Shown here in pieces: positions 34,235-44,880 of a stretch of 64,000 nucleotides of DNA. The notes under the pieces are model-generated. The model worked only from the letters and a program-made list of their open reading frames with translations, was not told where the DNA came from and did no database searches. The number at the start of each line of letters is the position of its first letter. Positions within the stretch are counted from its first letter, which is position 1. The translations under genes were made by a program, and so were the position numbers. The stretch is taken from the NCBI GenBank assembly GCA_916613615.1, contig OU744727.1, positions 24,146,777-24,210,776 of the forward strand, written 5' to 3'. The stretch is from Steromphala cineraria (Eukaryota > Mollusca > Gastropoda > Trochida > Trochidae).

Positions 34235-34385
34235 AACAAGTTCTTATGGATAATCAACTTCTTTATTGCATGAAATGCGACGTTTCGATGTAGATGCTTA
34301 CACCGTTATCAAGCAAGTGATAGCATCTACACTGAAACGTCGCATTTCTTGCAATAAAGAAGTTGAGTATCCATGAGAACTTGTT
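34235..34385. repeat. Hairpin / foldback element, arms ~65 bp
   Basis: Arm 34235-34299 (AACAAGTTCT...GCAT.AAATGCGACGTTTC) pairs with 34321-34385 with few mismatches around a ~21-bp loop. Non-coding. The GAAACGTCGCATTT and GCAATAAAGAAGTTG segments are carried in both arms. Confidence 0.85.
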
Positions 34386-35280
34386 ATTCTTAAAGTGTTG
34401 ATTATTTTTCAAATTTTTGCAAAAGATGCCACCTCTCAGTTATTTCTATACTACATGATTTGATCTTTGGCAGGGTGTGTTGAGACTTGAAAATTTAAAT
34501 TGTTTACAATACACTTCTTCATAATCAGGTTTTCATGATTTTGCTTTCATTGTAAACAATTGATGATTAAAAGGTCATTTTATACAACATGGATACAAAG
34601 AAATGGAAAAAGAGGAAACAACCCCAAAATCTTCTGTTCAAGTGAAACAATTCACTCCTGTTGAGGTTTAAAGAGGTTTATTCGCTAATGTTATCTTTGC
34701 TATATTTAGCCGATAATGATTAACATGTACTAGTTTCTATGTGGTTCAGAAACAATACAGTACCCGATTTATCACTTGTTTAACTGTAAGTTGGCAGGGT
34801 GATTCATTACACGATATGAGAAAGTATAGGTATAACCTTCTACTATTATCAGAAATGTTAATTAGGTACCTGAGGAAAATTTAGATGCAAATAGCCTGAA
34901 GCGCTGACATGCGACAGTTATTACTATAATTTCTATGTTTTTAAAGGAAGCCTTTCTCTTATTCTATCATACGCTTATGAAAGTATGGTAATCACTGCGA
35001 TATCTCTGGATCAAAATGGAAACGACAAACTTCAGACTATGTTAATTACAAAACATTTCTTGGACTCTTTACGTACGTTTGAATGAATTGTGTATCATGA
35101 GTATATACGTTTATCCCTTTTTAACGATTATCCATTTTTTTCTTCACCCACCTAAACAAACGACAACATAAAAATATCAAATCAATTCACCCAGTATCAT
35201 TATGTGTAACGATTTGAAACGACGCAACTTGACTCGTCCTCTTGTTCCCAGAGAAGATATCATTCACATTTCCATCTAGC
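34386..35280. other. Non-coding AT-rich DNA
   Basis: No supportable feature. Confidence 0.4.
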
Positions 35281-35752
35281 TTATTATTATATGAATATTT
35301 AAATAGCGCACATTTTCATCCACTCGTGGTTGCTCAAGGCGCCCCCCACCCCAACAGCATTCTTTCACCATCCGATCATTTTTCCAATTCATCCAACCGG
35401 CATCCATATGTGGCGCTCAGGTTAGGACCATTCTATGCCTCACAGGGTACCCATTCACAGTTGGGTGAACTGAGACACATAGTCACAACAGTTTGTCCAA
35501 CACTGCTGAACGCTGATAACCGACAGCTCGGCGTATGCACGTGTTCATGTATCCACCATTCAGCCACTGACATGAATTCATGGGATCTTTTAAGTGCGCA
35601 TTTTTTTTTGCACTACACACTAGGGCTCCAGGGTGACACTTTTAGAGTTCTAACAGAGGTGAACTCTAGGTTTTACACCTTGGCCTGGATGGGATTCGAA
35701 CCCCGGACCTCAGCAACGTGAGACCGGCGCTCTTGCCGACTGAGCTGTCCAA
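35281..35752 (-). mobile_element. tRNA-derived SINE, near complete
   Basis: Read on the minus strand, the head has a pol III A box (CAGCTCAGTCGG, complement of 35736-35747) and B box (GGTTCGAATCC, complement of 35692-35702) in tRNA spacing. The body follows with a GGGTACCCATTCACAGTTGGG-like domain and a 3' domain with TGCGC.TATTTA and GCGCCTTGAGCAA (about 35296-35345). A short TTATTATTAT tail lies at 35281-35290 (plus strand). The 159-codon plus-strand frame here is an artefact. Confidence 0.85.
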
Positions 35753-36164
35753 TACCCAACATGAAGCATATCTTAAACTGAATTTGAACTGTTGATCTAC
35801 ATTCTTTGACTAATATTAACATAGAAGACCAAATGCTTTAGCCTTTGTGACTAGACTACAATAGGAATCTCGTTAACGACTCTGTCTATTATTCCATAGC
35901 ATTGCATAACGTATGCATTACTATAAAATGTAAAAATATCACATTTAAAGGCGTGAAATAATTCAAGTAGATATCCACAATTTTCCGGTTTGCGCTCATC
36001 CAATAGAAAGTTTTACATTCTTATAAATAACGTTTTCATCTTCATGTAAAATTGTTTGTAAATAAACAGAATTAAGAAACAATTTTTATGATCAATAACG
36101 AGAAGGTATTCTTCGCCTAAGTGTTTCGAGACAGAAATATATCCAATATCCTTTGAAGTAAATA

Positions 36165-36420
36165 ATAATAATAATAGTCCATTTATATAGCGCATATATC
36201 CATGCACATTGCATGCTCAAAGCGCTGAGTGACATATTACCCCCGGTCAACGAGTACAGAACGAGAATACAACCTGTCGCCTGTGGTTCAGTACCTGGAA
36301 GTAGACATTTGTGATGTTTATAACAACAAGTGAGGGCGGCACGTGGGGATTTTCTAGTCGACCGAATTTGGGAAACAATGGGCATAATCTTTGATGATAA
36401 GCATGCGGGTAGCACTAAAT
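36165..36420 (-). mobile_element. SINE fragment sharing the same 3' domain
   Basis: On the plus strand a (TAA)n run (36165-36177) leads into ATTTATATAGCGCATAT and TGCTCAAAGCGCTGAG. This is the same 3' domain as the SINE at 35.3 kb and has the same orientation. The tRNA head is not recognisable. Confidence 0.6.
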
Positions 36421-36614
36421 TCGCAACTGGAAATGAACCGAAATTGGAAGATAAGGTCTCACGTAAAACATAAGTGAATATAGAGAAGTTTGTATTTATT
36501 CATGGAAAACAATGTTCCACAATTAATTCAAGCACTTTTTACATGTAACAATTTTGACAACCATTTGTTATGGAGAAGGAATGGACATAGTTCATAGAAC
36601 AAGGCGGATTTCGT

Positions 36615-36935
36615 TCAGTTTCTGCTCCTTCCTGAAAAATGCCAACATCTCGAAGATATTTGGATGGGCCTTAGAAATATAATAAATATGATAATATATT
36701 TAATATCATCATATTTATTGTAGACACGTTCGTGGGTATGAGCGCCAGGACGTTTAGTGACAATGTCATCGACAGTGGAGACAGTCGCATTGCAGTCATT
36801 CTGTAAACATCTCCAAGATATCCAGTTTACAGCATTTCTCTTACGGTTTGTTCGGAACATGTACCCATCTAAAACCAGGTATCTGCCACCTCTTGAAGTC
36901 GGAATGAACTTATACTCTAACTGCTGGTTTGCCAT
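36615..36935 (-). CDS. FLYWCH zinc-finger exon or gene fragment
   Basis: Reading from the ATG at 36935, residues 9-66 fit a FLYWCH-type zinc finger: FIPTSRGGRYLVLDGYMF, then WRCLQNDCNATVST with Cys43 and Cys48, and PGAHTHE with His65 and His67 as metal ligands (numbering approximate). FLYWCH domains occur in DNA-binding proteins and at the N-terminus of MULE-type transposases. After THERVYN the frame enters an AT-rich palindromic stretch (36664-36722) with no domain, so the true exon probably ends around 36730 at an intron or a truncation. No downstream exon was identified on the minus strand. It could be a host FLYWCH gene exon or the remnant of a transposase gene; the sequence does not decide. 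Confidence 0.6.
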   Translation of the reverse strand: MANQQLEYKFIPTSRGGRYLVLDGYMFRTNRKRNAVNWISWRCLQNDCNATVSTVDDIVTKRPGAHTHERVYNKYDDIKYIIIFIIFLRPIQISSRCWHFSGRSRN

Positions 36936-37009
36936 GATGGAAGTGATGAAAAATTCTCACCAGCATTTTATATATCCAAATATAATTGCATTGACTTTTT
37001 GAGTAAGGT

Positions 37010-37083
37010 AGTGTTCACTTAATCAAATATTTGATTTGGTGTTCACTTAATCAAATATTTGATTTGGTGTTCACTTAATCAAT
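37010..37083. repeat. Short tandem repeat, ~31 bp x 2.6, palindromic core
   Basis: GTGTTCACTTAATCAAATAT occurs in successive units; the core AATCAAATATTTGATT is a perfect palindrome. A diverged flank contains GAGTGAGTGAG near 37120. Confidence 0.9.
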
Positions 37084-37182
37084 GTCAATCAGTCTAATAA
37101 CTTCTTTGACTTTTTGAGTGAGTGAGTTAGTATTCACTGTTTCGTTCACTTAATTGGCTCCTGTTTCGTTATGGAGTTCAGA

Positions 37183-37480
37183 ATTTTGTATTTCCCAGAG
37201 AGTTAATCCATTGTAACAACACACGCTTTCCTCCCACTGACATCAAAGGATTTTAACTGTAATAACAAATGTCTACTTCCCAGTACAACCCCATACCAGG
37301 TACCCAATTACTGCTCGGTGGACAGAGGCACGCTTCGAACTAAGTCACTTACCAAGGGTGACACCACAAGTTTCTCAACTCATGTCTCATTGTGGGGCAG
37401 GGAATCAACCCTTCAAACTCTCAGATTATCCAGCAACGGGTTACCCACCCATCCAGCGAGCTGCTCCCGTTGTTGCTGAA
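37183..37480 (-). mobile_element. Decayed tRNA-type SINE relic
   Basis: Contains CCAGGTACCCAATTACTGCTCGG and GGACAGAGGC, the same central domain as the SINE at 35.3 kb, and a degraded B-box complement (GGGAATCAACCC near 37400). Old and diverged; orientation is inferred from these blocks. Confidence 0.5.
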
Positions 37481-37728
37481 CTACTCTGATAGCGGTCGAC
37501 TGAGCATTGCACAGGACCACGTGCCACCACTCGTTAATTTCATGGGAAGCAACATTTTGAAATATCAATCGTTATGTTGCATTCGTGCAGATATGAAAGA
37601 AATACATGTGGTAGAAAATGTACATCTTAACTTAGAGAAATACAATCTCATAAGTCCTGTATTTCATTACCATATAACTTCGGTAACTCATTTTCAGTTT
37701 AATTGTCACTGATATTGAGCTAGCTAGC

Positions 37729-37736
37729 TACAAAAG
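37729..37736 (+). promoter_or_regulatory. Possible TATA-like box of the 430-aa gene
   Basis: TACAAAAG lies about 108 bp before the ATG at 37837. A start near 37760 would give a ~75-nt leader. Weak match; position is its main support. Confidence 0.25.
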
Positions 37737-37836
37737 CAGTGTGATAACTGATATCTAACTGACACAACAGATAAGATGCAACTCACAACAAGATAACGTC
37801 AGCTAGAGTAAAGTACGTATATGTGAATTTGGAGAA

Positions 37837-39129
37837 ATGAAACTGGCTATGTCTCAACTATGCTGTATTTTCCTCATCCTCCTCTTCCAATCACTTTCCA
37901 TCAAAGCCTTTGATGACTATGAAGAGAAGGTATGGATCAGAATTTCAAGGAGAATGAGCCATCAACTCCCTGTACTTGTCGAGGACCAGCTAATCGACCT
38001 TCTAAAATACCATAGGTATGATAAGATGCTCAGCAAGGGCCACACGAGTGAGATTGAAAGGTTGAACGAGGGCTTCCATCACATGAAAGGCATGATGAAT
38101 CAGCTGAACCGTCGCCTTCGATCTGTTGAAACCACCAATGAAGTCCTGAGGGAGGAATTTAAGAAGAGTGAATCATATAATAAGAAGCTTGAGGAGGAGC
38201 TGAACGCATTGAGCACATGGGTGAAGGGTATTGAAAGGAACTTTTCAACTGATGCTAAAGGTATGTGTGTTTGTAACCCATCATTATCTGGTAACGATGC
38301 TCAAGAAACTTTGACGACACAGAGTACTAAGACTATCTCAAGTCCTCAGTATTCTTCAATTGTGGCGGTTAACTCGGATGGGTCTGACCTTGTTAAGGTT
38401 AATCTGCGAAACATGAAGGTGAAAGAACTTAAGAATACAATGGTGAGAGGACAAGTTACGGCCACAACTTATGATCCAAAGTCAAACTCAATTATTTGGT
38501 CCAAAGGAAAACCTGTGGGTTTTTGGTCTCATGAATCTGCTGGCCCCAGAATCTATTCAACGCCTTTGGACTCTTTAGAGGAAGAAAGCCAAGTTCACTC
38601 TGCAGGAGCTTCATCTATGACAGTGGATATGGCAAACAATTGGTTGTTCTTCACTACAGTAAGACCAAGAAAGTCCATCAGCCGTATCCGACCTACAGGC
38701 GGAGACTTCAGCCAGATACATGGAATGAGCGAGTTCTCAGATTTGCAGGATATTGCTGTTGACCCTCAAAAGGAGCTTATATACACATGTGATGGAGACA
38801 ACCTGATTGAAGTTGACTACCGTGGAACCCAAAAGAAGATTCTGGTGAAAGGAGGATTCATTGTGACTTTGGCTCTGGGTGCCAGAAACAGTGATCTATA
38901 TTTTTATGACCACGATAAGCTGAAGAAAAGACATCTTGAAACAGGAAATGAAGTTGTCGTCAAGGCAAATCTTGACATGATTCCTAAGGATCTTATCTAT
39001 GAAGATGGTAAGCTGTATTATGGTGCTTTCTTCCAGGGTACGGTGAGGGTTCTGGACCTTAAGACTTCAGCTATAAAAGATATCAGTTCTCTGGAGGGTT
39101 CGAGCATCTCCTTGTGCTTGGTTCCTTAG
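37837..39129 (+). CDS. Secreted coiled-coil / YWTD-like beta-propeller protein, intronless
   Basis: 430 residues in a single open exon. Residues 1-24 are a signal peptide (LCCIFLILLFQSLSIKA), so the product enters the secretory pathway and has no other membrane segment. A coiled coil spans about 66-135 (EIERLNEGFHHMKGMMNQL, VLREEFKKSESYNKKLEEEL) and probably drives oligomerisation. CVC (144-146) follows and may make inter-chain disulfides. Residues about 172-428 form repeated ~40-residue strands resembling LDL-receptor class B (YWTD) propeller blades, for example IAVDPQKELIYTCDGDNLIEVDYRG (306-330) and DLIYEDGKLYYGAFFQGTVRVLD (385-407). The YWTD tetrad itself is degenerate. The ATG has G at -3 and is the first in frame upstream of the signal peptide. 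No EGF repeats, LDLa repeats or transmembrane anchor are present, so it is not an LDL receptor. It could be an extracellular matrix, mucus or shell-related protein or a secreted ligand-binding protein; the sequence does not say which. Coding bias and G+C exceed the flanks. Confidence 0.85.
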   Translation: MKLAMSQLCCIFLILLFQSLSIKAFDDYEEKVWIRISRRMSHQLPVLVEDQLIDLLKYHRYDKMLSKGHTSEIERLNEGFHHMKGMMNQLNRRLRSVETTNEVLREEFKKSESYNKKLEEELNALSTWVKGIERNFSTDAKGMCVCNPSLSGNDAQETLTTQSTKTISSPQYSSIVAVNSDGSDLVKVNLRNMKVKELKNTMVRGQVTATTYDPKSNSIIWSKGKPVGFWSHESAGPRIYSTPLDSLEEESQVHSAGASSMTVDMANNWLFFTTVRPRKSISRIRPTGGDFSQIHGMSEFSDLQDIAVDPQKELIYTCDGDNLIEVDYRGTQKKILVKGGFIVTLALGARNSDLYFYDHDKLKKRHLETGNEVVVKANLDMIPKDLIYEDGKLYYGAFFQGTVRVLDLKTSAIKDISSLEGSSISLCLVP

Positions 39130-40605
39130 TTGTCAACATGTACCCATTTCAAGATAAGATATGACAAATCCAAGCTTGACTTAACACTGGAGAAGCACCT
39201 AAAACGGATTAAACCATATAGATCTTCATGGTTGTTGTAGAATGAAAAACTGACTACTCTAATTACACAATATGTTTGTTTACAATTATTTCAAATATTT
39301 AGTGACAAGAACAATATATATTTCTATATTTTTCACAATCTGTTTCATGTTCAGTGATAAAAAGGAAATACAAGATAATTGCAAGAGATATTTTCATTAG
39401 ATATGCTAATATTTAAGGAGTAAAGATCAAATACAGAACCTTTCAGCCAATACAATTTGTAAAACCATGGGGTAATTATTTTACGTCTCTCCTAATTAGC
39501 ATATACTAAGGGATACAACATAGCATCTAATCGAGTTCGTTAACCTGCATCAGCGATATTCATGTCACGAAATGCATTTCTTGATTAATATCGATAAGAC
39601 ATATCGATAGTCTCACTGTTTGCTACAGTAAAAACCAACTTATCTTACTTTGACAAAGAGCATGTTAACCAATGCATTTCAACATCATTAAAAAGGTGAG
39701 ATTGCAAAATACGGTTTCGTTGTTTATTTTGTTTTTGAGTCCAGTTTGTTAATTAACAAGTTACTACAACCCATGGTTCAGTGCCATATTGGTTTCTTTG
39801 TTTCTTTGGTTCCTTGCTATCTATGATTTAAAGGTTTCAAGGAGCAGTGCTTTGGCAACAAGATGGTTTCCATGGTGAACCGAAGCATTGTAACCAATCA
39901 CTTGGTAAAACATCATTGTGATCTTTACATCGTTTCCGTTGTTTTCATACAGCGACAAAGTCAAGCCACAGCACTGTTTTAGAGTTGCAAACCTTAGCAA
40001 ACGGATACAGTGAGGCGTCTATATATTTAGATGTCATAACCTTTCTTATTTCACATGAATTATTTTCAATGTAAATTTTGGATATATATAAATAGCGATC
40101 ATCTTTCCCATTACAATCTACATATAGCTTTTGACAAATTCAATTGAGAATTAGCTTCATAATGTTATTAATATTACAGTTTATTGGCTAAAACATTAGT
40201 TGTAAACTTTGTTGTCATGTTACTGAACATGAGAGCTTTTAAATTTGGTGTATTTCTTTATAAGTAACACTATTGATAGTTTTCGCAATGTAACCCAACA
40301 CGCCTCTTCGTCAGTTAAAATGAACGAGGGACAACTACCGAAATTGTACCAAAACGAATGTAATAGTCGAGAAATAGAATTACACTTGTCATAATGTAGA
40401 CATGACTATCCAGAACTCCAATAAGCCAATAAAGCAATAAAGCAGTGGAGTCCTAGAAAACTGTCAATCTGTCTATTCCTTCATGCCTAGTGGTAAATGC
40501 ACTGTCAACGGGTTAATCATTTATTCATGTCACAAAAAAGCCAAGGGAGTTTCATATATATATACATGTACATTCAACAAATATCGAAATTCATGAATTT
40601 AAACT
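39130..40605. other. 3' flank of the 430-aa gene, otherwise non-coding
   Basis: Probably contains the 3' untranslated region. No second coding region is visible. Confidence 0.4.
40428..40441 (+). terminator. Overlapping pair of AATAAA signals
   Basis: AATAAA at 40428-40433 and 40436-40441, followed by a GT-rich stretch. They are the first clear signals downstream of 39129, which would imply a ~1.3-kb 3' untranslated region; ATTAAA at about 39686 is an alternative. Confidence 0.3.
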
Positions 40606-41424
40606 TTAAAGGGGCAGTAGCACGTTTAAAGGGATAATATAGGGCCAGGAAATATGAGTATAAATGGTTCCAATTGAAAGACAATTTATTACCTACGAGT
40701 AAATCGAATATTATATTCATGCCCATACTCGTGCCTAAATATTAGTATATCCCTCGCTCTCGCTCGGGAAATACTAATATTTAGCCATTCGTGTCGTAAA
40801 CATGGTACGCCATGGACACGCATGTAATATCCTCTAATTAATAGCTACGAGGGCAGTAATACCGAGGTTAATATTTTTCATATGTTGCCCTAGGGCAAAA
40901 TATCACTTTTCATTGTAACGTCACGTTATAAACAATGCTTTGACGTCACGGTTCACCTATGACGTCACAATCTAAATGGGCCGGGGGGCGGCTAGACCGC
41001 CTATGCTGGGAAGTAGTTTTTGAGTATTTTCTTAAATTTCTGAACTACGGTAATAAACAGAATATTATATTCGCTCTCGCTCGGGAAATACTAATATTTA
41101 GCCACTCGTATCGTAAACATTGTAAACATAGTAAACATACACTCATATAATATCCTTTAATTAATTAAACTAGATCAAGCAATATCAAATCAAACACTTA
41201 TGTAAAGTTTAGACATGCGATGTTTTTCTTACACAAAATGAATTAAAGGTGTGCACACAATAGACTTTATGTGATACCAAAAATAATTTCTCTGATTATG
41301 AATGATTGGTTTTTATAATGAGATCTTTGATACTATCAAATTAAAACATTTAGCTTTAGCTTACAATTATCAGTGAGAAATTCAAAATATTTGTTTGCCA
41401 AAAAACGTGCTACTGCCCCTTTAA
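40606..41424 (+). mobile_element. TTAA-type MITE interrupted by a nested element
   Basis: Left end TTAAAGGGGCAGTAGCACG and right end CGTGCTACTGCCCCTTTAA are intact. Family sequence stops near 40693 (GACAATTTAT) and resumes near 41166 (TAAACTAGATCAAGCA), so a ~470-bp element has inserted into it. Confidence 0.85.
40694..41165. mobile_element. Nested ~470-bp element with internal direct repeats
   Basis: Two direct copies of CTCGCTCGGGAAATACTAATATTTAGCC-type sequence (about 40752-40812 and 41066-41120) lie near its ends, each followed by a TAATATCCTYTAATTAAT stretch. Between them are TGACGTCA palindromes (40941-40948, 40960-40967). The first repeat also forms a stem through ATATTAGTAT and ATACTAATAT. 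It could be a TRIM-like or foldback-derived element; no family was recognised. Confidence 0.6.
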
Positions 41425-42552
41425 ATGGTCTACATGTTGATTGTCGGTAGTCGTAATCTAGTTGTAATTGTAATTTTCATGACATGTTCTGGACTCTTTT
41501 CTTCACAACGTGAAATCTTAACGTTATCCTTATATCTTATATCTTACACCGCTAAAAACTACAAGACAAAGTTGTTGGTCAGCAAAGGAGAGCCTGAAAA
41601 AAAATTCAAATCAGTTAAAGGAGACTTCTTGATAAGTGATTGATAGTAGAACATGTTCAGATTGTGAACGGTTCTTGGCTGATCCAATTACTATATTATT
41701 GCATAACGAGGTGCATTATTTCCTTTTCAAAGCAGTTTACTTTAAAGCAAAAAGGTTGATAAAATCAATTCCTGATTCCTTGCCAGCGTGTTAACCTTTT
41801 CACAACGCCAGTCAGTCTGGGAACAAATACAATATCTTCCTAATAAGCTTGATGCCATCATGTTACATTTTATTTGGAATCCATTGTCAGTAAATCAGGC
41901 CCAAAGTAGCAAAATTAATATTACCCTACGTTATGAGACAAACCTGATAAAAACGTATAAGATTGATTAACCTTTAAGAATAATTACTAACATCATGTCA
42001 TGATAATACTAAACTTAAGCTATCAAGATAACAGGTTGCAGATAATGATGTATGGAAGGACTTCAAAGTAACATTGACGATGTAAGTGGGGCATGTGTTT
42101 CATACTTTAGGATTGCTATGAGTTTATATAATGGTGTGTAATTAAAACAATATTCTGTACTATTTAAATATATGGAATTCTTATAAAAAGTTTTGGGAAA
42201 TTATAAATTGAATCTTTATCTGTTTTTTTTTCTTTCCTTTGAAAACGACCAATTAAATTTGCAAGAAATAACCAGTAGTAGTTTCATATCGAATAATATT
42301 CTTGTCTATAATAGTTTGGCCTAGACAGTTTTAAATTTCTATTAAAAATTACAGTGATGTTGATTTAACTTTAGTACCATCATTTGTATCATTTTGTGTC
42401 AAAAATCCATTCTGTTCTCTGTGCTCTATTCTAAAAAAGAAATGTAAATGGCATCCTTACCATTTAATCGGATCGATTTCACCTACCAGTAGCTCTGCTG
42501 TCCTAATCGATTCCTTCCAGAGGCTCACTATCTCCATCTAAATCTATAGGTA
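41425..42552. other. Non-coding DNA between MITEs
   Basis: Two small open frames (41425-41643, 41788-41970) lack any recognisable domain. Nothing else is visible. Confidence 0.4.
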
Positions 42553-42914
42553 TTAAAGAGGCAGTAGCACGTTTTTAAGGGAAACATAAGGTCATGTCAG
42601 GAAAATGAAAATTAATGTTTCCAATTGAAAGACAATGTTTTTAAACTAAATGTAGCAGTAATAATTCAATATATAATGTAGAGTTTAGCCATGCGATTCC
42701 TGTTTCTTACACAAAATGAATTAAAGGTGATCACCCAATATGGCCACCAATGGATTGTATGTGTATCTTTATACTTTGTCCACTAAATATTGCTGATTGA
42801 TTTGTGTTATGATATTTTTGACACTATCAATATAATACATTTAGCATTAACGTACAATTATCAGTGAAAAAAATAAATAAAAAATTATCAAAAAACGTGC
42901 TACTGCCCCTTTAA
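42553..42914 (+). mobile_element. TTAA-type MITE, full length
   Basis: 362 bp, starting TTAAAGAGGCAGTAGCACG and ending CGTGCTACTGCCCCTTTAA, with TTAA at both edges. Non-coding. Confidence 0.9.
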
Positions 42915-44501
42915 GTACTGCTTGTCAATTGCTGTCCATGATGGATGATTACATGCTTTTGCATTCTTTCTGAATCATAGGATGTCAGTGTGATATACCA
43001 TCAAACAAACTAACTTGAAATCTTTGCTTTCAGCTTTCTACGCTCTTCAGTTGTTCATTCTATCTTCAAATGCGTTACTTCAGCGAATTTGTAGACTTGT
43101 TCTTTGTCTCTACGTTACATGATGTAGTAAGACAAGTGCCAGAAAAGCTCATAATCTTATCAAAGGAGGATGCAACAGCATGATCTTATTTCCAATTAAA
43201 CGAATCGAATTAATTTGCATGATGTTACTGTTAGTACCACCACATATTTTATAGGTTGATATTCAGAAACTTTTGAATTTTAGTCTTTTAAAGTAAAGTT
43301 TATTGCGTGTAACGTTCTCAGTTACGTTGAATTTGAATATCTGAAAGTCAATAATCTAAGCGATTTAATTTATTAGAAATTGTAATAACAGAGAAGGTCA
43401 TTTTGATTGAATCAACCATTTAGAAACAAATCACATTCAACGGACTTCCAGTCAGATGTATTTGAATTTTTCTCCACAATAAAACATGTTTTACTTTTTC
43501 ATTCATTATTGTTAAGGTAGTAAATCAAAAACAATTATCAACAAATAAAACCCACTTTTATCAATTCAGAGTTTAAGATTAGTAATTAAGGGTCAGGAAA
43601 AGTATGTCCCTAACATGGTTTAATAATGAGATTAAGCATATGCCATCTGGAACATTTTGATCTGTCTGTCTCTGAATGGATGAAGCATAGTCATGTTGGC
43701 ACAGCTAAAGCTTGAACCAAAATTATATTCTTGCTGGAAAACCTTTACTAAAAAACTTTACTTTATATAACCAATACACAAATCATGTCAAAGGCTTGAA
43801 AAAAAAGAAATTTTTCATTCAAGGGATCAATAAGTTCAAATTGTAAATATTTCAAAATGCTCAATACGATCTAACTTAATTTCATGGAAAAAATGAAGGA
43901 TTTCCTTCCAATTATAAAGATGCTATATCATACTTGCAATATTTTAAAAGTATTTTTAATGTATACGCTGTATTTTTAGAAAAAGTTAGCGACCAACCTT
44001 GAGAAAATCGGACCAAAATTCATCAAATAGGTGATAATTTACGAAAAAATACCGAAACGGCAGTTGACAAAAGGGCGAATCAAGTGAGGCCATTTCACAA
44101 CTTCCGGTTTCTAAATGAACGCTTGAAAACCGTCTTTATCTTTTTCTCCAAATAAGGTATTCGTTGCTGTCAAAGTTGATACCCATCGAACGCAATTACG
44201 GTAGTTGAGACACGGTGTAAATCCTACAAGCATAATGATTACGTCACCGAGAGCGGGTTCGCTAAATGACATGCCCTTTCTAGGAGGGGTACTGTGCTTG
44301 GAGCTTCGAAATAAGTATGTTATTGTTGATTAAACAATCTAAATCTGATATCAAAATTTCGACGAAAGATTTTTCTACAAAGTTATGTATTTCATTTCTC
44401 AATAGCTAAGTTTCATCCTGAACCGCTTGCAAGTGTGATACAGCTAAATTTATTTAGATTGCCATTCCCGACGATTACATGTTTAAGGATTCATTATGCA
44501 T
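42915..44501. other. Non-coding DNA with a moderately GC-rich patch
   Basis: 44000-44300 is less AT-rich (GAGAGCGGGTTCGC, GGAGGGGTACTGTGC) and could be the remains of an exon or an element. No frame or domain supports a gene. Confidence 0.35.
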
Positions 44502-44509
44502 CAGTTTTG

Positions 44510-44872
44510 CCATTCTCTTCCCACAGAGGCAGATCGAGTCATGAAATGTTGATACAGCCTCTGTTCTATTAGGCCGAAATCACTGGGTTCCGGCAGTTTC
44601 CCCTGGCGGAGAAAACTTGCACCACAATCCATTTGAATTTCTTTATCAAATGGCTACGTTTCTCGCATGGAAAGGGTGGTTCATATCACTATGCTTTTGC
44701 CATGATTCGGTACCCAAAAATGATGATTTTAGAAGAGCATTGCTGATTGCAAAACTAGCTTTGATTGCCTCCAATCAGGCATCTCCCATTAATCTATCAC
44801 CAAAGTCGGCGTAATAGAACAGAGGCTGTAGCAACTGTTTATGACTTGATCTGCCTCTGTGGGAAGAGAATG
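44510..44872. mobile_element. hAT-like MITE (CCATTCTC termini), best-preserved copy
   Basis: 363 bp with ~65-bp inverted ends: CCATTCTCTTCCCACAGAGG at left, CTCTGTGGGAAGAGAATG at right. Both arms continue through AGATC, GTCAT and ACAGCCTCTGTTCTATTA. It is flanked by the perfect 8-bp duplication CAGTTTTG (44502-44509, 44873-44880). Non-coding. Decayed relatives lie at 3625-3919 and 53595-53889. Confidence 0.88.
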
Positions 44873-44880
44873 CAGTTTTG

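Noticed and set aside
35242..35721. 159-codon plus-strand frame ending in GFEPRTSAT
   Set aside because: It is the antisense reading of the tRNA-derived SINE; the terminal peptide is the translated B-box complement.
35690..35752. Functional tRNA gene
   Set aside because: A and B boxes are present, but the sequence continues into a SINE body and no acceptor-stem pairing is apparent.
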